Assembly: GCF_029167645.1 (NCBI RefSeq)
Contig: NZ_CP119148.1
Coordinates: forward strand, 1 to 64,000
Direction of reading: 5' to 3'
From: Streptomyces sp. AM 2-1-1
GTDB taxonomy: Bacteria; Actinomycetota; Actinomycetes; Streptomycetales; Streptomycetaceae
DNA length: 64,000 nucleotides
This document shows, in pieces, positions 16,027-23,942 of this stretch (position 1 is its first letter; the number at the start of each line of letters is the position of its first letter). The position numbers and the translations under genes were made by a program. A model generated the notes under the pieces. The model was not told where the DNA came from, did not search any database, and was given only the letters and a program-made list of their open reading frames with translations.

Positions 16027-16514
16027 TCGCCCCCGGCGGCGTGGCGCTGCTCGAACTGCTCGATCAGTTCGCTCAGCGCGCTCGGGTCACCGGCGTGGCC
16101 CACCCAGACGCCGGCTTCGGTCCACACCGGTACTTCGCCGCTGTCCTCTGCGTCGAAGTAGCAGACGTAGGGTCCGTAGCGCTCGATGACGGCCGTGGAG
16201 ACGGCGGCCGGGTCGGACAGCAAGGGCGCGGTCTCCAGCACGGCGAGCGTGGTGATGGCCAGCCACATCGGTTCGTCCGGCGTGCGGGGCAGCCGGAGGT
16301 AGCCGGTGACGCGGAGCTTGTCGCCGGGCACCAGGTCGTGGATGACCGCGTGCGCCAGCTCGGGGTCGGCGACGCTGCACGGCAGGATCATCTCGTCGGT
16401 GCGCTCGTCCGTGGGGGAGACGGTGAGGCGGAACCGGGCCGTGCTGTCGTGCACGTCGCCGGGCACGGTCTCCTCGTCCAGGAACCCGTCCAGGGCTATC
16501 GCTTCGGCGGCCAT
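16023..16514 (-). CDS. OB-fold-like single-strand DNA binding candidate
   Basis: A 163-residue acidic protein from ATG 16514. Residues 20-100 (ARFRLTVSPTDERTDEMILP, LVPGDKLRVTGYLRLPRT, MWLAITTLAVLE) have the alternation of an OB fold like that of SSB/PriB proteins. The C-terminal part (YGPYVCYFDAEDSGEVPVW, ending in a helix ELIEQFEQRH) is separate. This is a fold impression, not a firm family call. Neighbours upstream (Lsr2-like) and downstream (HNH) also act on DNA. Confidence 0.6.
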   Translation of the reverse strand: MAAEAIALDGFLDEETVPGDVHDSTARFRLTVSPTDERTDEMILPCSVADPELAHAVIHDLVPGDKLRVTGYLRLPRTPDEPMWLAITTLAVLETAPLLSDPAAVSTAVIERYGPYVCYFDAEDSGEVPVWTEAGVWVGHAGDPSALSELIEQFEQRHAAGGE

Positions 16515-16517
16515 GGG

Positions 16518-17333
16518 TCAGCCGGCCTTCCGGGCCGGGGTCTGGTGGGCGGCGTCGTACGCCTCCCGGACCCGCTTGGGCACCATCCCGGCGTCAGCGA
16601 CCTGGTGGCCGTTGGCGCGCGCCCACGTCCGGATGGCGGCGAGCTCCGCCCGGATGCGGCCGCTGCCCAGTCCTGCCCGCATCAAGGTGGGCACGGCGGC
16701 CGTGGTGGTGCGGGTGGCGGTCTTCACGGTGCGCAGCTCCTGCTGCGCCCGCTCGAGTTCGGCCTTGGCCCGGGCGACCTTCTCCTCCGCCTCGCGCTGT
16801 GCGGCCTCGCTGTCGCGGCGCTCGGACAGCTCGCAGAGGTCGGCGGTGATGCGGGCGGCTCGGCTGCGCATGCTGGCGGCCGGGTGGGTGGCGGCCCAGT
16901 CGAGCAGCTTCTGGACGGCGTCGGAGAGGGGCGGCGCGACGACCGGGACGTTGATGGCCGGGGCGGCGGCGGGGACTTGGCGGGTGATGAGGTCGGTGAG
17001 TTCGGTCGCGCTCAGGCCGGTGGCCTCGCGGATCGTGTGCTCGGCGTCGCCGTTGGTGTGCATGGAGAGCGCCATGGCCTCGAACGCGGTCAGGGCCGGG
17101 GCGGCGGGGGTGTTCGTCATGGGCGTGTCTCCGGTTTCCGGGAGGAGGGTGAGCAGGGCGGTGAGGGTGTCGGGGTCGGTGGGCAGCCCGAGGACGTCCA
17201 GGAGCAGCCCGAGGTCGTCCTTGTCGCGGGAGCTGCGGGCGGTGACCCGGGCTGCGGCGGCGAGCTGCTGGGCGGGGTTCGGGTCCAGAGGCAGCGATTC
17301 GGCTTCGAGGGCCTCGGACCAGTCGGTGAACAT
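16518..17333 (-). CDS. protein with C-terminal Lsr2-type DNA-binding domain
   Basis: A 271-residue protein ending in an Lsr2 C-terminal-like domain (IRAELAAIRTWARANGHQVA, then GMVPKRVREAYDAAHQ). In Lsr2, a nucleoid-associated silencer of A/T-rich foreign DNA, this domain contacts the minor groove. The N-terminal 180 residues are unlike the short Lsr2 oligomerisation domain: they are helical, with an HTH-like stretch (TIREATGLSATELTDLITRQ) and a coiled coil (QREAEEKVARAKAELERAQQ). Its ATG overlaps the stop of the WhiB-like gene by one base. Possible plasmid-borne silencer of itself or of the host. Confidence 0.75.
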   Translation of the reverse strand: MFTDWSEALEAESLPLDPNPAQQLAAAARVTARSSRDKDDLGLLLDVLGLPTDPDTLTALLTLLPETGDTPMTNTPAAPALTAFEAMALSMHTNGDAEHTIREATGLSATELTDLITRQVPAAAPAINVPVVAPPLSDAVQKLLDWAATHPAASMRSRAARITADLCELSERRDSEAAQREAEEKVARAKAELERAQQELRTVKTATRTTTAAVPTLMRAGLGSGRIRAELAAIRTWARANGHQVADAGMVPKRVREAYDAAHQTPARKAG

Positions 17334-17890
17334 CAGGCCGCCCTGCCGCTGGCGGCCAGGGCCAGCACGTGGCGGTTGGACGCCGCCTGCTGGGGGGTGA
17401 TCGGCTGTTTCCAGGGGTTGTACGGTGCGGGCCGGGTGGGGATGGACTCCAGCTCCAGTCGGGTCAGGGCCAGTTCGCGGACGGTCGGCGGGACGACGCG
17501 GGCAGTGCGGGCCCGTTCCCGTCGGCGCCGGTCCTGGTCGGCCACCACGCCGACCCAGTCCTCACCGAGCCGCGCGACGAGGTCCCTGCGCAGCTGTGTG
17601 CGGTCGCGTTTGGTGGTCGCCGCCCACACCCCGGTGTGGGTCAGGTCGGGGTTGGCGAGCGCCCACTTCAGGCAGCCCGTGACGATCGGGCAGCCGGAGC
17701 AGGCGTGCTTCGCCTTGGCGAGCGCCTTCTCACGGGCGTGGGGGTCCTGGTCGGTGCTGTGGATGTCCTCGAGCGCGAACAGGCCGGGTTCCGTGCGGCA
17801 GCGCAGGGCCTGGTCGGTGATGGGGAAGGGGATCCGGTCGTCGGCCGCGATGAACGTCGGCGGGTGCGGGATACCGGCTTTGCCGCTCAT
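17333..17890 (-). CDS. WhiB-like iron-sulfur transcription factor
   Basis: A 185-residue WhiB-family protein (Wbl), an actinobacterial [4Fe-4S] regulator that works with the housekeeping sigma factor. The cluster cysteines are visible as ALRCRTEPGLF and HACSGCPIVTGC (C...CxxCxxxxxC). GVWAATT stands where the family's G[I/V]WGG turn is found, followed by a basic segment. The C-terminal tail is longer than in most Wbls. ATG 17890 has GGAGGG upstream and overlaps the ASCH stop (ATGA). It likely regulates plasmid or host genes. Confidence 0.85.
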   Translation of the reverse strand: MSGKAGIPHPPTFIAADDRIPFPITDQALRCRTEPGLFALEDIHSTDQDPHAREKALAKAKHACSGCPIVTGCLKWALANPDLTHTGVWAATTKRDRTQLRRDLVARLGEDWVGVVADQDRRRRERARTARVVPPTVRELALTRLELESIPTRPAPYNPWKQPITPQQAASNRHVLALAASGRAA

Positions 17891-18348
17891 GAAGTGCCCT
17901 CCGGGGTGAGGTGGGGAAGCTGAAGGAGGACCTGGTCCACGAGGTCCTGCGGGGGGCGCCACGGTCCGAGCTGGCCGCGGGGCCACGGGATGGGGAGCGC
18001 GAGCTCCTGGACGTCGGCCAGGACGAGGTGGAACGCGTCGGGCTGCGCCCAGCGGGAGCACGGGGCGGTGCCGGCGGTGTCCTGGTGGCAGTCGGTGAGG
18101 CGGGCGACGCCGATGACGGCCCGGGTGTGCAGGGTGCGGCCGCGGATCGCGGGGGCGACCAGCGGGTCGCGCATCAGGGCCCGTTCGGTGGCCGCACCGG
18201 CGTGGAGCAGCAGCCAGCCGCGCCAGGACCAGGGGGCCGGGCGGTTCTCCACGTCCTTCCCGGCGAGGATGCAGGTCGTCCACGGCTGACGGATCGTGAT
18301 GCCCCGGATCCAGGCGCCCGGGCCGGCGGTGACGGGTGTGTCGCTCAT
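17887..18348 (-). CDS. ASCH-domain RNA-binding-type protein
   Basis: A 153-residue protein matching the ASCH (PUA-like) domain: GITIRQPWTTCILAGKDVEN at the start, then RPAPWSWRGWLLLHAG, AVIGVARLTDCHQ, and a closing strand WAQPDAFHLVLADVQEL. ASCH proteins are thought to bind RNA or modified nucleotides; some hydrolyse N4-acetylcytidine. Starts at ATG 18348, overlapping the GGDEF stop. Function in this operon is unknown. Confidence 0.82.
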   Translation of the reverse strand: MSDTPVTAGPGAWIRGITIRQPWTTCILAGKDVENRPAPWSWRGWLLLHAGAATERALMRDPLVAPAIRGRTLHTRAVIGVARLTDCHQDTAGTAPCSRWAQPDAFHLVLADVQELALPIPWPRGQLGPWRPPQDLVDQVLLQLPHLTPEGTS

Positions 18349-19007
18349 GCCGCCCGCCCCGGGGTGTGGGTGCCCGGCCGTCCGGCGCGGCGCCCGTTGA
18401 CGGACGGCACGGCGGCGTGTGCGGCGGTCGCCAGGGTGACGGTGCCGGTGTGTTTGCCCTGGTACATCGCCGCGTCGGCGGCGCGCATCAGGGTCGGCAG
18501 GTCGTGGTGGGCGACGGCGTGCGGGGTGGCGGCGCCGAGCGACACGGCCAGCGGCAGCGTCCCGTCCGTGTACGGGACGGGACGGTGCATCAGCCGGACC
18601 AGGTGCTCCAGGCGCAGCGCCTGGTGGCGCGGCTCGATCCGGGTCAGGACCGCGAACTCGTCGCCGCCGAGACGCCCAGCGACGCCTCGGGGTCCGGCCC
18701 AGTCGGTGAGGCGGCGGCCGATCGCGGCGAGTGCGGTGTCACCGGCGGCGTGCCCGTGCGTGTCGTTCAGCTGTTTGAACCTGTCCGCGTCCGCGAGGAC
18801 CAGGACCGTCTCGTCGGGGTGCCGCTCCAGGAGGCGCTGGGCGCGGGTGGTGAAGGTCTCGCGGCGCCAGCAGCCGGTCAGTGGATCGCGGTGGGCCTGG
18901 GTGAGGCGGCGGTGCAGGAGGGTGGTGTGGAGGGTCCATCCGGCGAGCGGGACGGCCAGTGCGGTGATGTGCAGGACCCGGGTCGGTAAGGCGGTGGCGG
19001 CGGGCAT
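18345..19007 (-). CDS. diguanylate cyclase (GGDEF domain)
   Basis: A 220-residue protein with one N-terminal membrane segment (VLHITALAVPLAGWTLHTTL) and a GGDEF domain that makes cyclic di-GMP from two GTP. Seen motifs are DPLTGCWRRETF, LADADRFKQLNDTHGHAAGD and the active-site GRLGGDEFAV, all intact, so it is probably active; no inhibitory RxxD site is obvious. ATG 19007 has GGAAG upstream. c-di-GMP controls Streptomyces development through BldD, so a plasmid copy could influence host sporulation. It is the first gene of the operon running to the 14531 terminator. Confidence 0.9.
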   Translation of the reverse strand: MPAATALPTRVLHITALAVPLAGWTLHTTLLHRRLTQAHRDPLTGCWRRETFTTRAQRLLERHPDETVLVLADADRFKQLNDTHGHAAGDTALAAIGRRLTDWAGPRGVAGRLGGDEFAVLTRIEPRHQALRLEHLVRLMHRPVPYTDGTLPLAVSLGAATPHAVAHHDLPTLMRAADAAMYQGKHTGTVTLATAAHAAVPSVNGRRAGRPGTHTPGRAA

Positions 19008-19046
19008 ACTGGTGGCTTCCTTCTCATCTATGGCATGGGCGGGAAA

Positions 19047-19079
19047 GCCCGGGCCCGCCGGTGACACGGCGGCCCGGGC
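19047..19079. terminator. hairpin in the operon leader
   Basis: GCCCGGG.CCGCCG pairs with CGGCGGCCCGGGC (one bulged C), followed on the plus strand by GCTTTT. It lies 40 bases upstream of the GGDEF gene and may be a leader terminator. Confidence 0.5.
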
Positions 19080-19113
19080 GCTTTTGTGTTCAGGGTGTTG
19101 CGACTGAGCAGGT

Positions 19114-19153
19114 GCGCCGTGGTGACGGGCTCGGCGGCCCGTCACCACGGCGC
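19114..19153. terminator. bidirectional hairpin terminator
   Basis: A perfect 17-bp stem (GCGCCGTGGTGACGGGC and complement) closing the loop TCGGCG, just past the stop of the 39-residue gene. It separates the 19-35 kb region from the GGDEF operon. Confidence 0.85.
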
Positions 19154-19163
19154 TGAGAAACGG

Positions 19164-19283
19164 TCAGCAGCCGCCGTCGCGTTTGGCCGCGTCGGCCATC
19201 GACTGGACGAGGCGGCGCTCGGCCTCCAGCAGCTCCTCGGCCGCCCGCTCCAGTTCCGCCATGCGTGCTTCTTCGTCGGTCAT
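19164..19283 (-). CDS. 39-residue coiled-coil peptide
   Basis: A short gene from ATG 19283 with GGAGGGAG as ribosome site. The product is almost one amphipathic helix (EARMAELERAAEELLEAERR) and ends in a cysteine. No family is recognised. A well-placed ribosome site and a terminator right after the stop argue that it is real. Confidence 0.6.
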   Translation of the reverse strand: MTDEEARMAELERAAEELLEAERRLVQSMADAAKRDGGC

Positions 19284-19401
19284 GGGATCTCCCTCCGGGC
19301 GAGCCGGCTGTTCCGGCTCCCCGCCCGTCCCCGTCTCCGATCCGGGCCGAGGCGCGGAGCGGGGACGGGGAGGGACAGGGAAACGTCCAGATGCTCTGCG
19401 G

Positions 19402-19752
19402 TCAGCGGGAGGGGTGGGCGCGGTCGCGGGCGGCCGCGAGAAGGGCCGCACGGTCGGGGTGCTCGTCCACGACGGCTCGCAGGGCGCGCCACCAGGTGCG
19501 GGCGTACCGGTCGCGGCGGATGAGGTCGCGGAGCTGTTGGCGGGCGCGGCGGTGGTGGGCGGTGAGGGTATCGCAGAGGCATTCGGCGTCGGGGTCCTGA
19601 ATGCGGGCCATGCAGGACGGGGCGAGGCAGAGGGTGCCGTCGGGGTCGGTGAACCAGAAGCAGCCGCGCGGAACCGTGTCGGGCGTGATGGGGGTGGGGT
19701 TGGTGCGGGTTCCGCGCAGGGCGGCGGTGCGGGTCCGGGAGCGGCCGGTCAC
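19402..19752 (-). CDS. small cysteine-cluster protein
   Basis: A 116-residue protein from GTG 19752, overlapping the previous stop (GTGA). The core GCFWFTDPDGTLCLAPSCM and AECLCDTL holds five cysteines, suggesting a zinc knuckle. A basic helical tail follows (RRARQQLRDLIRRDRYARTW). It belongs to the set of small zinc-type proteins scattered through this transfer region. Function unknown. Confidence 0.65.
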   Translation of the reverse strand: MTGRSRTRTAALRGTRTNPTPITPDTVPRGCFWFTDPDGTLCLAPSCMARIQDPDAECLCDTLTAHHRRARQQLRDLIRRDRYARTWWRALRAVVDEHPDRAALLAAARDRAHPSR

Positions 19753-20270
19753 CGCGTGGTGGCCTTGGTGGTGGCCTTGGTGGTGGCGATCAGAGCGGCG
19801 ACCGTTTCCCAGCCGTGGTGCCATGCGGAGTCGAGCTGGAAAGCACCATTCATTCCGTGCGAGGCCAATTGGTAGAAGCCGCCCTTTCCGGTCTTGGTGG
19901 CGATCTTCTCCAGCAAACCGTCCCCGGGGACGCGTCGGTCCGCCGCGTAGTGGGTGCCGAAGGAGAGGGCGAGCGCGGCCGCGGCGGCGGCCGGGTGGAC
20001 CCGGATGCCGAGCACGCGGGCGCCGACCCCGGCCACGATCGCCTGCGTGGCCGTATAGGTCAGGCAGTGAGTCAGGCACGCCTTGCGGCCATCGGCTGTG
20101 CCGTGGGTCGTCTGCTCCTTCGTGGCCGGGTCCTCGTAGGTGACCGGGTGGTCATCCGAGGCACCCTTCACGCGGGCACAGAAATCGTCCTGGATCCAAA
20201 AATCTCCGATCGCGCTGGCGGCGCGGGTCAGTCCGAGCAGGGCGGCGAAGGTGGCGGGTCGATGCGTCAT
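19749..20270 (-). CDS. DUF3307-like membrane protein
   Basis: A 173-residue protein from ATG 20270 (AGGAGA upstream). The order SAIGDFWIQDDFCARVKGAS, THCLTYTATQAIVAGVGARV and ALALSFGTHYAADRR resembles DUF3307 integral membrane proteins (H/D..DF.lQ at the start, H..D in a later span). Two or three hydrophobic segments are visible. The C-terminus holds a short repeat, TTKATTKATT, from a 12-base repeat near 19758-19790. Role unknown; it sits among plasmid-spread genes. Confidence 0.6.
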   Translation of the reverse strand: MTHRPATFAALLGLTRAASAIGDFWIQDDFCARVKGASDDHPVTYEDPATKEQTTHGTADGRKACLTHCLTYTATQAIVAGVGARVLGIRVHPAAAAAALALSFGTHYAADRRVPGDGLLEKIATKTGKGGFYQLASHGMNGAFQLDSAWHHGWETVAALIATTKATTKATTR

Positions 20271-20396
20271 GCTGGAGTTCTCCTGATCTCGATTCGGGTG
20301 ACGGGGAGCGGGACGACCGGCCTCTTTGCCGATGCTGCGGTCGCCCCCGTGCGCCTTCCGCCCCGTCCTGTGTGGCCGGGGCGGAGGTCGTTCAGA

Positions 20397-20519
20397 ACGG
20401 CGGTTCGTCCGGCCAGGCCGGGCCTGGGACGGGCATGAGCCGGACGCGGAGCTCGCGCCGGGGCCGTCCAGCAGCCACACGCCTCCATCTCCGGGAACGG
20501 TCCCCCGGGCCACCAGCCG
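20397..20519 (-). pseudogene. degenerate partial copy of the zinc-ribbon gene at 21355
   Basis: The minus-strand reading GWWPGGPFPEMEACGCW matches GWWVGGAHPEMEACGCW of the intact gene at 21355-21723, and the next frame over continues with ELRVRLMPVPGPAWPDEPPF, parallel to ELRVRLLSHRDPWPDEPPV. A frameshift lies just after the CGCW motif, and the first CxxC of the zinc site is reduced. No start codon fits. It is a decayed duplicate of about 120 bases. Confidence 0.65.
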
Positions 20520-20575
20520 CCCGCGCCCCGGCAGTCGGGACGGGAGCGGCGGGCGTCAGGTGGATGCGGTGGGGG

Positions 20576-21343
20576 TCAGGCGCCGGCGGCGACGCTGTCC
20601 AGGCGGACCCCGCGCAGCGCGTCCAGCACGTACGCGTCGAGTCGGGCCTGGTGCTGGGCGGCGGCCGCCAGGTCGGCGGCGCGCTCGCGCGCGTAGGACG
20701 CGGCGTCCGGGCTGACGCCGGCTGCGGCCAGGGCCCGGTCGACGGCCTGGCCCGCGAGGTGTTCGGACCACCACTGGGCGGCGCACTCGCGGCGGGCGCG
20801 GGACGCCGCGCCCGCCACCGACTGCGCCCACGAGCCGCTGGCGGTGTTCCGGCTGCTGCACCGGCTCCAGGTCCGCCACCGGTCGCTCATGTGCTCGGGG
20901 TCGGTGTCCCAGTCGGCGGCCCACCGGGCGGCCCGCTCGGGGATCTCGCGGTGGATGACGTCCAGGACCTCCCGGCCGCCGGCACCCAGTGCGCGCCACG
21001 CGTCGGTCTCCTCCACCACACGGATCCGGTGGGCGAGCAGCCGGTAGGAGTAGTGGTGCTGGGACCAGTTGCCGGTCTCGCCCAGGGGCTCCACGACCCA
21101 CAGGCGGACCGGCCAGGCGACGGGCCAGATGCCGGTGTCCTCCAGGACCTCACCGACGCGCTTGACCATGCGGAAGTACGAGAAGCGGCTCTCGTCGAAC
21201 CACTTCTCCGTGCAGGGGCGCGGGTGGTCGATGACCTGGCCGACGTGGTCGGCGAGGCTGACCGGTGTGCCGGCCTGGCGGCTGAGCTCGATGATGCCGT
21301 CGGCCGGGGTGGCCATGTACCAGGTGACAGGCGTGCGTGCCAT
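20576..21343 (-). CDS. hypothetical protein of the transfer region
   Basis: A 255-residue protein from ATG 21343, chosen because GGAGG lies 5 bases upstream. The N-terminus (TPVTWYMATPADGIIELSRQ) and middle (KWFDESRFSYFRMVKRVGEV, GIWPVAWPVRLWVVEPLGET) look folded. The C-terminal half is Ala/Arg-rich helix. I do not recognise it and see no catalytic motif. The ATG for the upstream start 21355 overlaps the previous stop, so it is in an operon with the zinc-ribbon gene. Confidence 0.65.
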   Translation of the reverse strand: MARTPVTWYMATPADGIIELSRQAGTPVSLADHVGQVIDHPRPCTEKWFDESRFSYFRMVKRVGEVLEDTGIWPVAWPVRLWVVEPLGETGNWSQHHYSYRLLAHRIRVVEETDAWRALGAGGREVLDVIHREIPERAARWAADWDTDPEHMSDRWRTWSRCSSRNTASGSWAQSVAGAASRARRECAAQWWSEHLAGQAVDRALAAAGVSPDAASYARERAADLAAAAQHQARLDAYVLDALRGVRLDSVAAGA

Positions 21344-21354
21344 GCGGTCCTCCA

Positions 21355-21723
21355 TCAAGGGGTGCTGACTACTGATCGGGTGTGCCGGTCGCCCGCGCCG
21401 GTGTGGATGGTGCGGTGGTAGCGGGATGGGGTGGTCAGAACCGGGGGTTCGTCCGGCCAGGGGTCGCGGTGCGAGAGGAGCCGGACGCGCAGCTCGGGCC
21501 GCTCGGCCCAGCAGCCACACGCCTCCATCTCCGGGTGGGCGCCGCCGACCCACCAGCCGCTGTCACCGTGGCAGCGCGGGCAGCGGGGCCGGGGTACGGC
21601 GGTGACGCGGATGCCGTGCCGGTCGGCGGACACCCGCCAGTGGCCGGCCTTGAGTACGGCGGCCGCCGCCGTCACCGCGGTGAGCGGGACGGCGGCGAGC
21701 CGCAGAGCTGCGCGTGCGCTCAC
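21355..21723 (-). CDS. zinc-ribbon small protein with N-terminal hydrophobic segment
   Basis: A 122-residue protein from GTG 21723, overlapping the previous stop (GTGA). A hydrophobic N-terminus (LAAVPLTAVTAAAAVL) precedes CPRCHGDSGWW and MEACGCW, a CxxC...CxC zinc site, then ELRVRLLSHRDPWPDEPPV. A decayed copy lies at 20397-20519. Function unknown. Confidence 0.65.
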   Translation of the reverse strand: MSARAALRLAAVPLTAVTAAAAVLKAGHWRVSADRHGIRVTAVPRPRCPRCHGDSGWWVGGAHPEMEACGCWAERPELRVRLLSHRDPWPDEPPVLTTPSRYHRTIHTGAGDRHTRSVVSTP

Positions 21724-22208
21724 GTATCCGCCCTCCAGGGCCCGGTGCGCTGCGGGGTGGCGGCGGCCAGCCGGTGTGCGGCGGGCTCGATGTAGGTGGT
21801 GGGGTCGGCGGGGGTTCCGTCGTGGCACTCCAGGCAGGAACCCAGGGTTTTGAGGGGGAGGCAGTGGCTGTAACGGCGGCCGCAGGTCGGGATGGGGCAG
21901 GTCTGCCGGGCCGCCATGGCGCGGTCGAGAGCGGCCTCCTGGGCGAGCGTCGGGGTGCGGCGTGGTAGGGCCAGGTCGATCCGGTAGAGCCATGCGAAGC
22001 GGCGCCCGCTGCGGCATTCGATCCGGGCGACCGGCGGTTGCCCTCCCGGCCGTAAGCCCATGTCGCGGAGCTGGCGGCGCGTCGCCATCTCGGCGCGTCC
22101 GGCCTGCGTCCAGCGGAAGACCGGGAGTGATCCGTCGCGGGGGTCGTTCGGGTCGACGTCGACCAGGTCCTCGCCCGCGCAGGGTCTCGTCCTGGCGAGC
22201 GTTGTCAT
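21720..22208 (-). CDS. zinc-binding RRQ-type plasmid protein
   Basis: A 162-residue protein. ATG 22208 is preferred over TTG 22226. Features are an Arg-rich helix (MATRRQLRDMGLRPGG), a short beta segment (RIECRSGRRFAWLYRID) and a zinc-type cluster CPIPTCGRRYSHCLP...CLECHDG. Proteins with RRQL..mgLRPGGq are frequent in Streptomyces plasmid and integrative-element transfer regions; their role is not established. It is translationally coupled to the next gene. Confidence 0.65.
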   Translation of the reverse strand: MTTLARTRPCAGEDLVDVDPNDPRDGSLPVFRWTQAGRAEMATRRQLRDMGLRPGGQPPVARIECRSGRRFAWLYRIDLALPRRTPTLAQEAALDRAMAARQTCPIPTCGRRYSHCLPLKTLGSCLECHDGTPADPTTYIEPAAHRLAAATPQRTGPWRADT

Positions 22209-22420
22209 CGCTGGTTCCAGGCGCAAGGGAGCGGTGCGGGCCGGTAGGGGTGGCGGGGGCCGGGGCGCTGCGGGTGGGGCCGGCCGGTACGACGGCGCGG
22301 GCGAGGCGTTCGGGGGGTGAGCACAGGTTCCTCCATCAGGTGCGGTGGCGGGCAGTGCTGCGCCCCGTCGACCGAAGGGCCGGCGGGGGGCGTGGTGGGA
22401 CGGGTGGCCGGGCGGCCTGT

Positions 22421-22464
22421 CCGGTCCTCACCGCCCCGGGTGGTCCAGGAGCGGTGAGGGCCGG
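22421..22464 (-). terminator. leader hairpin, copy A of a recurring unit
   Basis: CCGG.CCTCACCGC pairs with GCGGTGAGG.CCGG around a 16-base loop. It follows the NUDIX gene and leads the 22208 gene. On the minus strand the 3' side reads GAGGACCGGACAGGCCG, shared with copies B and C. Confidence 0.7.
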
Positions 22465-22477
22465 GCGGGCGGCCGGG

Positions 22478-22891
22478 TCAGCGGGTCATGGCCGCGAGGA
22501 TGGTGGCGTGGTCGAACGCCAGGGGTGGAAGTGCGTTCAGGGGCCACCAGCGGGCGTCAGCCGCATCGTCCAGGGCCGTCGGGGCGGTGAGCTCGGGCAG
22601 GGTCGCGGTGTAGGCGACGGTGACGTACCGGCCTCGCGGGTCACGGCCGGGAGCGTCGAACACGCCCACCTGCACGAAGGCGTCGGCCGGGACGGTGATG
22701 CCGGTCTCCTCTTTCAGCTCGCGCACGGCAGCCTGGAGGGATGCCTCCCCGACGTCGACGTGCCCGCCGGGGAGTGCCCAGGAGCCGGCGTAGGGGTTCC
22801 AGCGGCGCTGGATGAGCAGGACATGGCCGGCGGCGAGGAGGACGACGTCCGCGGTGTAGCGGATCGTCTCGTCGCGGGTTTCAGGACTCAT
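22478..22891 (-). CDS. NUDIX hydrolase
   Basis: A 137-residue NUDIX hydrolase that cleaves nucleoside diphosphate-X substrates. The Nudix box is intact: GGHVDVGEASLQAAVRELKE followed by ETGI (G-x5-E-x7-REUxEExGU). The first strand, VVLLAAGHVLLIQRRWNPYA, is typical. ATG 22891 has AAAGGA upstream. Substrate cannot be told from sequence. A stand-alone gene with hairpin leaders on both sides; possibly nucleotide-pool sanitation cargo. Confidence 0.9.
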   Translation of the reverse strand: MSPETRDETIRYTADVVLLAAGHVLLIQRRWNPYAGSWALPGGHVDVGEASLQAAVRELKEETGITVPADAFVQVGVFDAPGRDPRGRYVTVAYTATLPELTAPTALDDAADARWWPLNALPPLAFDHATILAAMTR

Positions 22892-22935
22892 GAGGTGGTC
22901 CTTTCTCAGCGTGGGTCAGGCCGGTCGGCCTGCCC

Positions 22936-22979
22936 GGTTCTCGCCCGGCCCCCGGTGTGGTGGGGGTGGGGCGAGAACC
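22936..22979 (-). terminator. leader hairpin, copy B
   Basis: GGTTCTCGCCC pairs perfectly with GGGCGAGAACC around 22 bases. The minus-strand continuation, GAGAACCGGGCAGGCCG, matches copies A and C. It separates the 22997 gene from the NUDIX gene. Confidence 0.7.
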
Positions 22980-22996
22980 AGGCGGAGCGACCGGTG

Positions 22997-23680
22997 TCAG
23001 TTGAGGGAGGGGGGCTGCTGAGGGTCGAACGGCTTGAGGACGGGCGGTGCGGGGGCCTGGTGGGGGACGTGGATGGTGGCGTGGATCTGCGGTGCGGGCG
23101 GGGCGGGCGGGGCCTGAACGTGGACGTTGATGAAAGCGGTCGGGGAGAGGCTGATGCCGCGCAGCGCGAGCAGACTCAGCGCGGCCCAGCCCAGAGCAGC
23201 GATTCCCGCGGCGATTTCCCGGCCGGGGGCGGGAGTGCCGGTGAAGACGATGGCGACGGTGAAGGCGCCCCACAGGAGCCAGAGGATCCGGCCGCCGCTG
23301 GACCGGAAGAAGCCGAGGACCAGGGCGAGTGCTCCGGTGGCCTGCCACAGGGCGTAGGCGGTGGTGGGGGTGACGGGCAGGTGGGCGGTGTGGGTGTTGA
23401 GGTAGCGCCGTACGGGCTGGTCGACCGTGGCGAGGAGCCCGGTGGGGTCGGCGACTTTCTGGGTCGGCCAGGGCAGGGCGTGGGCTGCCTGGAGGCCGAG
23501 GTGGCCGGTCCATCCGAGGAGGAGGGCGGCCGTGGCGAGGCCGCCGATGACCACGGCCGCTTTGAGCCACAGGGCGGTGTGTGACCAGCCGAGCGTGACC
23601 GCGCTGTTGATGTCGTCGGCGCGGTCCCGGAGCCAGCCGAGGACCTGGAGGCCGCAGTAGGCGAGGGTGGACGTCTTCAT
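22997..23680 (-). CDS. multi-span membrane protein
   Basis: A 227-residue integral membrane protein from ATG 23680. About four hydrophobic segments are visible: ALWLKAAVVIGGLATAALLL, ALWQATGALALVLGFF, ILWLLWGAFTVAIVF and IAAGIAALGWAALSLLALRG. The C-terminal tail is Pro-rich with His (NVHVQAPPAPPAPQIHATIH). It resembles the Spd/Tra-associated membrane proteins of Streptomyces conjugative plasmids in size and place, but no family is certain. Confidence 0.65.
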   Translation of the reverse strand: MKTSTLAYCGLQVLGWLRDRADDINSAVTLGWSHTALWLKAAVVIGGLATAALLLGWTGHLGLQAAHALPWPTQKVADPTGLLATVDQPVRRYLNTHTAHLPVTPTTAYALWQATGALALVLGFFRSSGGRILWLLWGAFTVAIVFTGTPAPGREIAAGIAALGWAALSLLALRGISLSPTAFINVHVQAPPAPPAPQIHATIHVPHQAPAPPVLKPFDPQQPPSLN

Positions 23681-23942
23681 GGGCGGGTGCCTTCCGGGGT
23701 GGTGGGGCGGGTGTCGGGTGCGGTGTGGGCCGGGCTGGCCCGGTCCTGGCGGGCGGTGGTCTCGGTGGAGGCGTTGTGGTGGGCCGGGTGGAAGCCGGCG
23801 GCCGGGCTGGGCGACCGGAGCGCCTTGGGGCGGTGGGTGCCTGGCCGGGTGGGCGCGGTGGTGGCGGTCGGTTCGTCTGCGACGGGGTGTGTGGCTTTCC
23901 TTCGGGGTGGTGGCCGGACGGTGGGGTGAGGCTGTGCGGCGG

